DNA of 64,000 bases from Longispora sp040681875 (GTDB taxonomy: Bacteria; Actinomycetota; Actinomycetes; Mycobacteriales; Micromonosporaceae): assembly GCF_040681875.1 (NCBI RefSeq), contig NZ_JBFAZP010000009.1, forward strand, positions 186,001-250,000, written 5' to 3'. Shown one piece after another: positions 15,472-23,138 of this stretch. The translations under genes were made by a program, and so were the position numbers. The notes beneath the pieces are model-generated. The model was given only the letters and a program-made list of their open reading frames with translations. It ran no database searches and was not told the origin of the DNA. Position 1 is the stretch's first letter. Each line of letters starts with the position of its first letter.

Positions 15472-17130
15472 TCAGCAGCTCGACGCCGGCAGGCCCGGCA
15501 CGGTGACCGGCGACCTGCCCCGGGCGGGGGCCTTGCCGGCCAGCACCGCCGCGAGGGCCTTCATCGCGGCGCGGGTGCCGCCGAACACCGCGATCAGGGT
15601 CGGCGACTTCGCGGCCCCCAGCACGTACGGGGTGTCCAGGGCGACGGTCACCGCCGCGTCCGGGGCCAGGTCGGCGGCCGTGTCCCCGTAGCCCGTGAGG
15701 TGCACGTGGGTGCCGCGCGCGCCCACCGGTACCCCCCACGGCCTGAGCTCTTCGGTGAGCCAGGCGACGCGCTGCTCGTTGCCCGGTGAGCAGGTGATCC
15801 GCAGCGGGCCGGGGACCTTCACCGGGCAGGTGCCGCGCAGGACGGTGACCGCTGCGGCGGCGGCCTTCGCGGCGACGGCCACGTGCTCCTCGGCGTTGAC
15901 GGACTCCACGCCGGGGCGCTCCGGACCGGCGAGGCGCTTGCGGAGGGCCAGGACCCGCCCGGCGGCCTCGACCAGCCGGGCCTTCGGCAGCGCGCCGGAC
16001 CGCAACGCGTCGAGCAGGCCCTGGTACGCGGCCTTGAAGTCCTCCGGCATCAGCAGCAGGTCGTTGCCCGCGACCAGCGCCTTCACGGCCAGCTCGCCGG
16101 ACGGCAGCGACAGGGCCTTCATGTTCAGCGCGTCGGAGACCACCACGCCCTGGAAGCCCAGCTCGCCGCGCAGCACGTCGACGAGGACCTTGCGCGACAG
16201 CGAGGACGGGACGCCCGGATCGATCGCCCGGGCGTCCAGGTGCCCCGACATGATCATCCAGGTACCGGCGGAGATCGCCTCCCGGAACGGCGCGATGTCC
16301 TGCGCGTCGAGTGTCTTTCGGTCCTGCTCCAGCACCGGCAGGCCCTCGTGGCTGTCCACGTCCGTGTGCCCGTGGCCCGGGAAGTGCTTCGGGCAGGCCG
16401 CGACGCCCTGGTGCTGGAGCCCCTTGACGGCGGCGGCGACGTGCCGGCCGACGAGCCCCGGGTCCGAGCCGTAGGCGCGGGAGCCGATCACCGTGTTGCC
16501 GGGGCCGCCGAGCACGTCGGCACTCGGCGCGAAGTCCACGTTCACCCCGACCGCCGCCAGTTCCGCGCCGGCCATCCGCCACGCCGCCTCGGTGAGCGCC
16601 GCGTCGTCGGCCGCCCCGAACGCCATCCCGGTCGGCAGCAGGGCCATGCCCTCCTTGATCCGGGTCACCACCCCGTACTCCTGGTCGATGCCGATCAGCG
16701 GCGGCAGGCCCTTCGTCGCCGCGCGCAGCCCGTCCGTGAGCTTCCTGGCCTGGGCCGGGGACTGCACGTTCGTCGTCGGGTTGGTGTCCTTCGTCGGATC
16801 GTCGGCCGTCGCGCTGACCAGGATCAGACCCGCCAGGTGGTACTTCGCGAGCAGCTGCGCCGGCGTGTCCACCCCGCCGATCCGCTGGTTGCCCGCCGCC
16901 GAACCGGGCGACACGGCGGTGGCGTCGTTGCCGTAGGCGTACGGCATCAGCACCGCCCCCACCAGCTGCTCGTCGGAGAGGCCGTCGGTCAACAGGGGCT
17001 CGTCCTTCTTCCCGGGCTTCGCGTCCGCCCCCGGGGTGTCACAGCCGGCCAGCGCCCCGCCGGCCACAGCCAGTAGCGAGGAGGTGAGCAGGACGCGACG
17101 GGTGAGGGGTGGGCGACCTGGCGACATCAT
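15472..17130 (-). CDS. Glycoside hydrolase family 3 lipoprotein (NagZ-like)
   Basis: A 552-residue exported GH3 enzyme. The N terminus has TRRVLL before a hydrophobic run and the lipobox LAGC (Cys30), so it should be a membrane-anchored lipoprotein; the paired arginines could make it a Tat substrate. The catalytic domain has the NagZ signature KHFPGHGHTDVDSH, supplying the His of the acid/base dyad, and SDALNM with the nucleophilic Asp. Family members remove beta-N-acetylglucosamine from muropeptides or chitin oligomers, so cell-wall recycling outside the membrane is likely. The C-terminal domain (about 390-552) is the GH3 accessory domain. It lies 9 nt downstream of the DUF3145 gene, so they are probably co-transcribed. 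Two adjacent ATGs make the start ambiguous by one residue. Confidence 0.9.
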   Translation of the reverse strand: MMSPGRPPLTRRVLLTSSLLAVAGGALAGCDTPGADAKPGKKDEPLLTDGLSDEQLVGAVLMPYAYGNDATAVSPGSAAGNQRIGGVDTPAQLLAKYHLAGLILVSATADDPTKDTNPTTNVQSPAQARKLTDGLRAATKGLPPLIGIDQEYGVVTRIKEGMALLPTGMAFGAADDAALTEAAWRMAGAELAAVGVNVDFAPSADVLGGPGNTVIGSRAYGSDPGLVGRHVAAAVKGLQHQGVAACPKHFPGHGHTDVDSHEGLPVLEQDRKTLDAQDIAPFREAISAGTWMIMSGHLDARAIDPGVPSSLSRKVLVDVLRGELGFQGVVVSDALNMKALSLPSGELAVKALVAGNDLLLMPEDFKAAYQGLLDALRSGALPKARLVEAAGRVLALRKRLAGPERPGVESVNAEEHVAVAAKAAAAAVTVLRGTCPVKVPGPLRITCSPGNEQRVAWLTEELRPWGVPVGARGTHVHLTGYGDTAADLAPDAAVTVALDTPYVLGAAKSPTLIAVFGGTRAAMKALAAVLAGKAPARGRSPVTVPGLPASSC

Positions 17131-17139
17131 CGGGCCAGG

Positions 17140-17631
17140 TTAGCCAACCTGCGTCAACCACGTCATCGGCGCGCCGTCGCCCGCGTGCCGGTACGGCTCG
17201 AGCTCGGAGTCCCAGGCCGTGCCCAGGAGCTTGTCCAGGCCGTGCGCCAGCGCCTCGGTACCGGTGGCGGCGGCCATCAGGGAGCGCAGCCGGTCCTCGG
17301 TGAGGGTGATGTCACCATTCGCGCTGATCGCGGCGCGGAACAACCCGCGGCTGGGCACGAACATGATCCGCTCGCCGTCGTACCCCGGACTGGGCTCTTC
17401 CGTGACCTCGAAACGGGTCATCGGCCACTGCTTGAGGGCAGCGGCGAGCTCAGCACCGGCGCCCGGGCGACCGGACCAGGTGCACTCCGCCCGCAGGGCA
17501 GGCGGATCCATCGGTTGTGCCGTCCATTCGAGTCGAACGGGTGTGCGCAGGACACGCCCGATCGCCCATTCGACGTGTGGACACACGGCGGATGGGGTCG
17601 AGTGGACATACACGACGCCTCGTGTAGGCAC
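17140..17631 (-). CDS. DUF3145 domain-containing protein
   Basis: A 163-residue soluble protein of the actinobacterial DUF3145 family, function unknown. The family is found beside the fatty-acid operon in Streptomyces, as here. Conserved stretches are visible: TRGVVYVHSTPSAVCPHVEWA at the N terminus, RFEVTEEPSPGYDGERI in the middle, and WDSELEPYRHAGDGAPMTWL at the end. I start it at GTG (17629-17631), reading VPTRGVVYVH, because GGGAGG lies 6 nt upstream and family proteins start with this sequence; the longer open frame adds only shadow sequence. Confidence 0.9.
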   Translation of the reverse strand: MPTRGVVYVHSTPSAVCPHVEWAIGRVLRTPVRLEWTAQPMDPPALRAECTWSGRPGAGAELAAALKQWPMTRFEVTEEPSPGYDGERIMFVPSRGLFRAAISANGDITLTEDRLRSLMAAATGTEALAHGLDKLLGTAWDSELEPYRHAGDGAPMTWLTQVG

Positions 17632-17811
17632 TGTTGACCTCCCGGGTGACCGAGGTGCGTCTTCCCCCACGGCCTCGATCAGCCAGAAATGTCGTTACCC
17701 ATGATGCAGGCTGCGGCGGGTGTTGCGCCAGTGAACAGTGAAACTCACGCGAAACTTCCACCGAACCGGGAGTGTACCGGTTTGTCCGGCGTTGGCCTAG
17801 TGGCAGGGCCG

Positions 17812-17841
17812 TTCGACTCGCCGACCGGGCTCGGGTAGACT
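17812..17841 (+). promoter_or_regulatory. Promoter of the 113-residue gene
   Basis: TTCGAC (17812-17817), 18-nt spacer, TAGACT (17836-17841), about 65 nt before the GTG start at 17906. It fits a vegetative actinobacterial promoter. Confidence 0.55.
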
Positions 17842-17905
17842 CTTTCCGGCTAGCGTCCGCGCTGGCTACTCATCTTTTCTCACGTCCGTCTGCAAGGAGT
17901 TCCGC

Positions 17906-18247
17906 GTGGCTAGCAACACGTCGAAGACCGCGCGCGCGTCAGTCCGCGCCGGCCAGGCAGGTGCCGCTGGCGGCGCTCTCAGCGTCCTTGGCGAGTTCAA
18001 GTACCTGATCCCGCTGAACGGTGGCAAGCACGTCTACGTGCGCAACCTGACCAACGGCAAGACCGTGCACGCCTCGGTCACCTCGGAGAAGTTCATCGAG
18101 GAGATCCGCGTGCTGGCCGCCGCCGGGCACGGCGCGAAGATCCGCGCCGAGCTGGCCGGGCTGGCGACCGCCTACCCGAACGACGGCTGGGAGGCCACCG
18201 AGAGCCGCCTCGCCGAGGCTGGTCTCTTCGAGGCCGCTGCCGCCTAA
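17906..18247 (+). CDS. Small basic protein of unknown function
   Basis: A 113-residue protein with a basic, low-complexity N terminus (SNTSKTARASVRAGQ, then an Ala/Gly-rich stretch). A compact C-terminal part follows: FKYLIPLNGGKHVYVRNLTNGKTVHASVTSEKF, then a helix around AGHGAKIRAELAGLAT. I do not recognise a named family. The gene looks genuine and well expressed: GTG 17906 follows an AAGGAG site, a good promoter lies upstream, and a strong terminator follows 14 nt after the stop. The basic N-terminal tail plus small beta module would suit nucleic-acid or ribosome binding, but that is speculation. Confidence 0.8.
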   Translation: MASNTSKTARASVRAGQAGAAGGALSVLGEFKYLIPLNGGKHVYVRNLTNGKTVHASVTSEKFIEEIRVLAAAGHGAKIRAELAGLATAYPNDGWEATESRLAEAGLFEAAAA

Positions 18248-18261
18248 GTCAGTTTTCGGAA

Positions 18262-18296
18262 AGTGCCCCGGCAGGGTTACTGCCGGGGCACTTCTG
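18262..18296 (+). terminator. Rho-independent terminator
   Basis: A perfect 13-bp stem (18262-18274 with 18280-18292) around the loop GGTTA, then TTCTGT, right after the 113-residue gene. Confidence 0.85.
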
Positions 18297-18389
18297 TGTT
18301 CCCGGTCGGTGAGGTGACCGGGGCCGGCGTGGACCACGGGGCGGGGCGCGGTTCCTGGCCGGGGCCGGGGCGCGGTCACCGGCAGGCCC

Positions 18390-18446
18390 GGGGTGCCGGT
18401 CGGGGCGTGGGGTGCCGATCGGGGCGCGGGGTGCCGTTCGGGGGGT
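18390..18446. repeat. 19-bp tandem repeats
   Basis: Three successive units of the form GGGGTGCCGnTCGGGGCGn at 18390, 18409 and 18428, the last degenerate, in the spacer before the next membrane-protein gene. Confidence 0.85.
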
Positions 18447-18494
18447 GCCGATCCGCACTGTCGGGGGGCCCGGTGGATGGGGCAAGCTGACAGG

Positions 18495-19214
18495 ATGTCG
18501 GACCTGCACGACGCGTACGCCCCCCATGTCCCCGCACGGGACCGGCGCGGCGGCACCGCCTCCCCCGGGCTCACCGCGCTCCTCGGCGTCACCCTCGGCA
18601 CCATCTTCGGCGGCTTCGGCCTCGGCGTGCTGCTCAGCGGGGCCCTGCCCAACGTCGGGCACCCCACGGCGTTCCGGATCATCGTGTGCGGCGGCGGCCT
18701 GCTCGTGGCCGTCGGCGGTTACACGGTCGCGGCCCGCGCCGCCCTGCACGCCCGCCGGTTGCGCCGGCTCGGGGCCGACGTGATCACCGCCGACGCGCTC
18801 GACGACCTGCCGCCGACCCTGCGCGCCCTCGCGGCCCGCGCGCAGGCCGCCGCCGACCGGATCCGGGCCAGCCGGCCGTTCGCGGAGGGCTGGCTCCCGC
18901 TCGCCGAGGGCGAGCTCGACCGGGTGGAGTGGACGGCGCTCACCGAGCTCCGCGCCCTCGCCGCCCTGCCGCCGCCGCCCGACGCCCCCGGCCTGGAGGA
19001 CCTGGCCGCGGACCAGGCCGCCGACCGCGCCGCCCGGACAACCACGCTCAGCGAGCGGGTTTCGGAAATCGAGCAGCTCGCGCTCGGTACCCAACGCCTG
19101 GAGCTGACCCTGCGTGACCAGGGAAAGCCGGCCCCGCCAGCCGTGCACACCACCGAACTGTCACAGGCCGTGGTCGCGGTGTCCGAGATGGAGGACTTCA
19201 TCCGAGGACGGTGA
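18495..19214 (+). CDS. Membrane protein with cytosolic coiled region
   Basis: A 239-residue protein of no family I recognise. Two hydrophobic segments lie near residues 24-52 (LTALLGVTLGTIFGGFGLGVLLSG) and 56-78 (FRIIVCGGGLLVAVGGYTVA). A long Ala/Arg-rich helical tail follows, ending in a probable coiled coil (TTLSERVSEIEQLALGTQRLELTLRDQ). The start ATG 18495 lacks a clear ribosome site. It lies 52 nt before the next membrane-protein gene on the same strand and the two may form a unit. Function unknown; the coiled-coil tail suggests it scaffolds a partner at the membrane. Confidence 0.7.
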   Translation: MSDLHDAYAPHVPARDRRGGTASPGLTALLGVTLGTIFGGFGLGVLLSGALPNVGHPTAFRIIVCGGGLLVAVGGYTVAARAALHARRLRRLGADVITADALDDLPPTLRALAARAQAAADRIRASRPFAEGWLPLAEGELDRVEWTALTELRALAALPPPPDAPGLEDLAADQAADRAARTTTLSERVSEIEQLALGTQRLELTLRDQGKPAPPAVHTTELSQAVVAVSEMEDFIRGR

Positions 19215-19266
19215 GCGGGTACTGTTCGACCACTCATCGAACCGCCCACACCCCCAGGAGGGTCAC

Positions 19267-20256
19267 ATGGCCGCAGCCAACGGCCAGCTGGTCATCGAAC
19301 GGATTCTGCGCGACCGCGAGGGGATCTGGCGCCAGATCATCGACCAGCGCAAGCTCAGCCACCTAACCGGCCAGATGCTGGCCAGCTCGTCGATCGCCCT
19401 CGCCGTGTACGGCGCGGTGCTCGGCTTCTCCAACGGCCCGCTCCAGGCGGTCGTCTCCCTCGTCAAGCTGCCGATCCTGTTCCTGGTGACCCTGGCGATC
19501 TGCCTGCCGACGCTGTACCTGTTCAACCTCGTCTTCGGCGCGAAGCTGTCCATCAGCCAGGCGGTCTCCCTCGTGATGACCGCGATCACCGTCATGGCGA
19601 CCCTGGCGCTCGCGTTCACCCCGATCAGCCTGTTCTTCCTGATCACCGCACCGAACTACAGCTTCTTCAAACTGCTCAACGTCGCGATCCTGATGCTCTC
19701 GGCGTTCGTGGGCCTGAAGTTCCTCACCTCGGGCATGCAGGCGTTCAACCGGCACCGCGAGGCGGAGGCGCGGCTGGCGGCCATGGCCCCGGTACAGGCG
19801 CCGGTCGCGGCCCCGGTCACCGTCCCCGCCCCGGCCACCACGCCGGCCGAGGTCGTCGCCGAGCCGGTCGCCGTTCCGGCCGGTGCGCCGGTCGCGGGGT
19901 CCACCGAGGCCCTGGCCGCGCAGGCCGGCGTGCCACCCCAGGTCCTCGTGGTGCCGATCCCGGTCAGTCCGAACGGCGTGCACCCGGGCATGCCGGGGCA
20001 CCCGATGATGCACCCCGGCCGGCCGATGCACCCGGGTCAGCGTCCGATGCCGCCCCAACTCCCGCCGGGCGAGCGGCCGGCGAGCATGGGCCTGCTGTAC
20101 ATCTGGATCCTGCTGTTCGGGTTCGTCGGTACCCAGCTCGGCTGGACCCTGCGGCCCTTCTTCGGCGACCCGGACATGAAGTTCCAGCTGTTCCGGGGCA
20201 TCGAGGGCAACTTCTACGTGGACATCGTCCGCACCCTCGGGAACCTGTTCTCCTGA
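19267..20256 (+). CDS. Multi-pass membrane protein with Pro/His-rich loop
   Basis: A 329-residue protein behind an excellent AGGAGG site (19256-19261) at ATG 19267. The N terminus is soluble and charged (IERILRDREGIWRQI). Four or five membrane segments follow between residues 40 and 165 (ALAVYGAVLGFSNG, PILFLVTLAICLPTLYLF, VMTAITVMATLALAF, LLNVAILMLSAFVGL). Then comes a long Ala/Pro/Val linker with HPGMPGHPMMHPGRPMHPG, and a final segment (LLYIWILLFGFVGTQLGW). Proteins with this layout are sometimes labelled WH2/actin-binding by automated pipelines, probably because of the proline-rich region; I see nothing to support that role. Function unknown. Confidence 0.75.
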   Translation: MAAANGQLVIERILRDREGIWRQIIDQRKLSHLTGQMLASSSIALAVYGAVLGFSNGPLQAVVSLVKLPILFLVTLAICLPTLYLFNLVFGAKLSISQAVSLVMTAITVMATLALAFTPISLFFLITAPNYSFFKLLNVAILMLSAFVGLKFLTSGMQAFNRHREAEARLAAMAPVQAPVAAPVTVPAPATTPAEVVAEPVAVPAGAPVAGSTEALAAQAGVPPQVLVVPIPVSPNGVHPGMPGHPMMHPGRPMHPGQRPMPPQLPPGERPASMGLLYIWILLFGFVGTQLGWTLRPFFGDPDMKFQLFRGIEGNFYVDIVRTLGNLFS

Positions 20257-20264
20257 CCTGTTCC

Positions 20265-20298
20265 GCCCCGGCCGCCCGCTCGAAGCGGGGGCCGGGGC
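20265..20298. terminator. GC-rich hairpin between convergent genes
   Basis: A stem of about 15 bp with one bulged base (20265-20280 with 20284-20298) and a CGA loop, 9 nt after the membrane-protein stop and before the end of the convergent minus-strand gene. No T tract. Confidence 0.6.
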
Positions 20299-20353
20299 GG
20301 AGCGGCGAGCACCACCTGAGGGCCCCGCGCCGAACGCCTTCCCGCTGTCGGCC

Positions 20354-21226
20354 CTAGGCCACCACCGGCACCTTGCGCGGGCCCAGCGCCCTGACGCTGC
20401 CCACGAGCTTCCGGTCGCCCAGGGTGGTCACGAAACACTGGAAGACCCGGTCCCCCGCCCGGACCTTCTCGGCCGTCGGCCCCCAGAAGGTGCCCTCGAT
20501 CAGCTCGGAGTCCTCGAACGTGGGCTGGTCCCAGCCGAGGAAGTCGGTGACCGTCTTCTGACACCCCGGGGCGACCGCCCGGTCCCGCGCGTCGCCGTCG
20601 GCGGGCACGACCTCCTCGCGGAGGGTGTAGAGACCCGCCAACTCGGCGGTGTGCGGGGTGGCGCAGTCGGCCAGGAAGACGAAGTCGTCGGTGGTCGCGT
20701 TCGCGCAGCCGATCAGCATGGGGCCGGTACCGGCCAGCGCGCCGCGCAGGGTGCCCGTCCGGCTGACGAGGGTGGTGGCCGCCGTGCTGCCGACCTCCGC
20801 GATGTCGCAGCTGAACCAGCGCTTCGCCAGGTGCGACGCGTTCTCCTCCAGGTACGACGTGGTCGCGACCTTGCCCGTCGGCAGCGGCCCGCCGAGGAAC
20901 TTGTCGGCCTCGGCCCGGCAAGTGTCGCCGATCTCCTTGTCCGCCCCGGTGTCCGACAGGGAACCGTCGACCCGGCCGACGTAGTACGTCTCGACCTCGT
21001 GCGGGCCGGTGCACATGGCGTACCGGCCGCCGAACGTCTCCGGGAAGCCGGCCGCCGTGCCCGGCTCCGAGGAGTTCCGGCAGGTACCCACGCGGGGGGT
21101 CAGGGTCGAGCCGTCGCCGACCGGGCCCCGGGTGTTTCCGGAGAACTTGACGACCAGGCCGATCATCCCCGAACAGAGGACGAGAATGCCGACGACGAGG
21201 AAGATGACGGTCCGTTTGCGTTCCAC
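20354..21226 (-). CDS. Membrane-anchored septum-formation family protein
   Basis: A 290-residue protein with a short cytosolic tail (VERKRTV), one membrane segment (IFLVVGILVLCSGMIGLVV), and an exported domain with regularly spaced cysteines. The exported part contains two copies of a module built on C..PH..E, as in MCTGPHEVETYYVGR and ADCATPHTAELAGLYTL. This is the actinobacterial septum-formation (Septum_form) architecture. Such proteins have been linked to division by annotation, with weak experimental support. The start is GTG (21224-21226); a TAGGCT box ends 8 nt upstream, so the transcript may be leaderless. The longer open frame back to 21286 has no ribosome site. Confidence 0.75.
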   Translation of the reverse strand: MERKRTVIFLVVGILVLCSGMIGLVVKFSGNTRGPVGDGSTLTPRVGTCRNSSEPGTAAGFPETFGGRYAMCTGPHEVETYYVGRVDGSLSDTGADKEIGDTCRAEADKFLGGPLPTGKVATTSYLEENASHLAKRWFSCDIAEVGSTAATTLVSRTGTLRGALAGTGPMLIGCANATTDDFVFLADCATPHTAELAGLYTLREEVVPADGDARDRAVAPGCQKTVTDFLGWDQPTFEDSELIEGTFWGPTAEKVRAGDRVFQCFVTTLGDRKLVGSVRALGPRKVPVVA

Positions 21227-21234
21227 GGCGCGGG

Positions 21235-21240
21235 AGCCTA
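21235..21240 (-). promoter_or_regulatory. -10 box of a leaderless gene
   Basis: On the minus strand TAGGCT ends 8 nt before the GTG at 21226; no ribosome site. Confidence 0.45.
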
Positions 21241-21645
21241 TGCGAACGCCGGCCGGTACGCAGCCCCGCCGCCGGACAGCGGACACCCATGGCCCGGTTT
21301 GTCTGTTCCGGCCGAGCTACCATGGACCGTCCACATCGGATCGGTGTGCCGTGGAGTGCCGGCGACACAGCAACTCCAGGCCGCACGGGCGGCACCCGGG
21401 CGAGCGCGGGACCCGGGCTGCGGTGGTGGCGCGTTCCTATTATCGTGGTGTCTGACGGACATCGCCTTCGATAGGCACACACCCGACGCGGAGCCGTCCC
21501 AAACGGGCAGCGCGACACCTGTCCGTTCACATAGGATTCTTGGATCCATTGGCGTCCGTCACTGGGGCGCCGCCGTGGAGGGCCGGAGCGGGCCGGGCCG
21601 ACCGGAGTTCCGACTCGAACCACAGTCACGGGGAAGGACGACTTT
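21241..21645. other. Divergent intergenic region
   Basis: About 400 nt between the septum-formation gene and the LuxR-type gene. The short open frames here lack ribosome sites and family-like sequence. It presumably holds the promoter of the LuxR-type gene; a GGAAGGA site at about 21632 serves that gene. I see no convincing repeat or RNA gene. Confidence 0.4.
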
Positions 21646-22011
21646 GTGGGGCGCAACAAGGGAGGTACGACAGGCGGGGTCAGCGAGTTCAGCGTCGACG
21701 ATGCGATCGAACGGGTACCCGCATTGTCCGATCGGGAACGCGACGTCCTCGAACTACTCGGATCAGGACTCTCCAACCGGGAGATCGCCAAGGCACTGGT
21801 GGTGGCGGAGCGCACGGCGAGGGCGCACGTCGAGCGGGTTCTGCTCAAGTTGGGCCTGGTCAGCCGCTCACAGGCGGGCATCGTGGGCTACGCCCTGCGG
21901 AGCACCGGGCAGGACGGCCATGGCGTAAGTGCCAATAGCGCCATCCGCCCGCCTCAGTCAAGACTGCTGCCACGGGAGATTGACTCCGGTGGACAAGTGA
22001 GGAGTGACTGA
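21646..22011 (+). CDS. Stand-alone LuxR-type HTH regulator
   Basis: A 121-residue protein consisting mainly of a NarL/LuxR-type HTH. The run PALSDRERDVLELLGSGLSNREIAKAL followed by VAERTARAHVERVLLKLGLVSRSQAGIV contains all the conserved LuxR positions. There is no receiver or ligand domain, so it resembles GerE-type single-domain regulators. The start GTG 21646 follows a GGAAGGA site. Its stop is adjacent to the next gene (ATG 22013), a small secreted protein, so the two are likely co-transcribed and the regulator may control the secreted proteins and ABC exporter that follow. Confidence 0.85.
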   Translation: MGRNKGGTTGGVSEFSVDDAIERVPALSDRERDVLELLGSGLSNREIAKALVVAERTARAHVERVLLKLGLVSRSQAGIVGYALRSTGQDGHGVSANSAIRPPQSRLLPREIDSGGQVRSD

Positions 22012-22012
22012 C

Positions 22013-22342
22013 ATGAGGTTGAAGCGAATCGGCGCGACGATGGCTGTACTCACGGTCGGAGCCGCGGGCCTGCTGGGCGGGAGCGTGACGTCCGCCCAGG
22101 CCGACACCAACTCCAACTCGCTCTACGGCTACTACTGCTCGTGGGGGCCGAACACCACCGACAACAACTCGCGGGCCGACGCGGAGTGCAAGAGCGTCGG
22201 CACGCAGGCCCAGATCGTGGCGGACTGTGACTGGTCGCCGTGGAACATCTACTCCAACACGTTCAACAGCAACCTGGAGTACCGCAAGACCAACGGCAGC
22301 TGCTGGTACGGCGTCATCTCGGCCTGGATCGGGAATGCCTGA
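22013..22342 (+). CDS. Small secreted cysteine-containing protein
   Basis: A 109-residue precursor with a clear signal peptide (MRLKRIGATMAVLTVGAAG ... TSAQA). The mature part, about 78 residues, is rich in Asn, Ser, Tyr and Trp with four cysteines (GYYCSW, DAECKS, VADCDW, GSCWYG), probably forming two disulfides. AGGAG at 21998-22003 supports ATG 22013; the in-frame GTG at 22004 overlaps that site and is unlikely. No family recognised. Linked on one side to a LuxR-type gene and on the other to a MacB/FtsX-type ABC transporter, though its Sec signal means it does not need that transporter for export. The four-cysteine layout would suit an extracellular peptide, inhibitor or bacteriocin-like factor. 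Confidence 0.75.
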   Translation: MRLKRIGATMAVLTVGAAGLLGGSVTSAQADTNSNSLYGYYCSWGPNTTDNNSRADAECKSVGTQAQIVADCDWSPWNIYSNTFNSNLEYRKTNGSCWYGVISAWIGNA

Positions 22343-22367
22343 GTTGTGAAAAAACCGTAGTATGACC

Positions 22368-22400
22368 GGGTTCCGGACTGTTCATCATGGTCCGGAACCC
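22368..22400 (+). promoter_or_regulatory. Leader hairpin before the ABC transporter
   Basis: A perfect 11-bp stem GGGTTCCGGAC / GTCCGGAACCC (22368-22378, 22390-22400) with an 11-nt loop. It lies between the secreted-protein stop and the ABC gene and lacks a T tract, so it may be a weak terminator or a leader element. A TAGTAT box at 22358-22363 lies just upstream. Confidence 0.45.
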
Positions 22401-22454
22401 GCGTCCGATCCACCCACCCGCCCGGACACTCCGACCCGACGAGGATTCGCCCTG

Positions 22455-23138
22455 ATGACAGCCAGCCAGCCGGCCATCCTGGAGATGACCGGCATCGAGA
22501 AGTCCTACCAGTCCGGTTCGCTGCGGGTGCAGGCTCTCGGCGGTGTCTCCCTGCGCGTCCAGCCGCACGAGCTGGTCGCGGTGATGGGTCCGAGCGGCTG
22601 CGGGAAGTCCACCCTGCTCGCCATCGCGGGGGGCCTGCTGCAACCGGGCGGCGGGGAGGTGAACGTCGCCGGAGCGGCGTTGAACCGGCTGCGGGGCGGG
22701 GCGCTGCACAGCCATCGCCGCAGGTACATCGGCTATGTCTTCCAGGACTACAACCTGATGCGGACCCTCACGGCGGTCGAGAATGTCGCGCTACCCGATG
22801 AACTGTCTGGAATGCGACGGTCGGAAGCCCGACAGCGGGCCGTCGCGGCGTTGCAGGCCGTGGGCATGGCCAAGGAGGCCGGCCGGTACTCCGACCAGTT
22901 GTCCGGCGGCCAGCAGCAACGGGTCGCGCTGGCCCGGGCCATCACCGGCGGCCGTCAGCTGATCCTCGCCGACGAACCCACCGGCGCCCTGGACTCCGTG
23001 ACGGCCACCGGCGTCCTCGACGTGCTGCGCGGCCTGGTCGACGCCGGCGCCGGCTGCGTCCTGGTCACCCACGACCCCACCGTCGCCGCCCGCGCGGACC
23101 GCGTCGTCCACATGCGCGACGGGCTGGCGCTCCCGTGA
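22455..23138 (+). CDS. ABC transporter ATP-binding protein (MacB/LolD-like)
   Basis: A 227-residue ATPase with every motif in order: Walker A GPSGCGKST (residue about 47), Q-loop FQDYNL, signature LSGGQQQR, Walker B LILADEP, and H-loop THD. The insertion between Walker A and signature, and the ADEPTGALDS phrase, place it in the MacB/LolD/FtsE branch that powers FtsX-type permeases. ATG 22455 has GAGGA about 9 nt upstream. The stop overlaps the permease GTG by 4 nt, so the two form one transporter. Such systems extrude antimicrobial peptides or lipoproteins, or act as mechanotransmitters; the neighbouring small secreted proteins make a peptide-related role plausible. Confidence 0.93.
   Translation: MTASQPAILEMTGIEKSYQSGSLRVQALGGVSLRVQPHELVAVMGPSGCGKSTLLAIAGGLLQPGGGEVNVAGAALNRLRGGALHSHRRRYIGYVFQDYNLMRTLTAVENVALPDELSGMRRSEARQRAVAALQAVGMAKEAGRYSDQLSGGQQQRVALARAITGGRQLILADEPTGALDSVTATGVLDVLRGLVDAGAGCVLVTHDPTVAARADRVVHMRDGLALP

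Noticed and set aside
19267..20256. Actin-binding WH2 role for the Pro/His-rich membrane protein
   Set aside because: The proline-rich loop is low complexity and has no WH2 LKKT-type motif; labelled only as a membrane protein.
21289..21474. Short plus-strand frame between the septum-formation and LuxR genes
   Set aside because: Lacks a ribosome site and family-like sequence.
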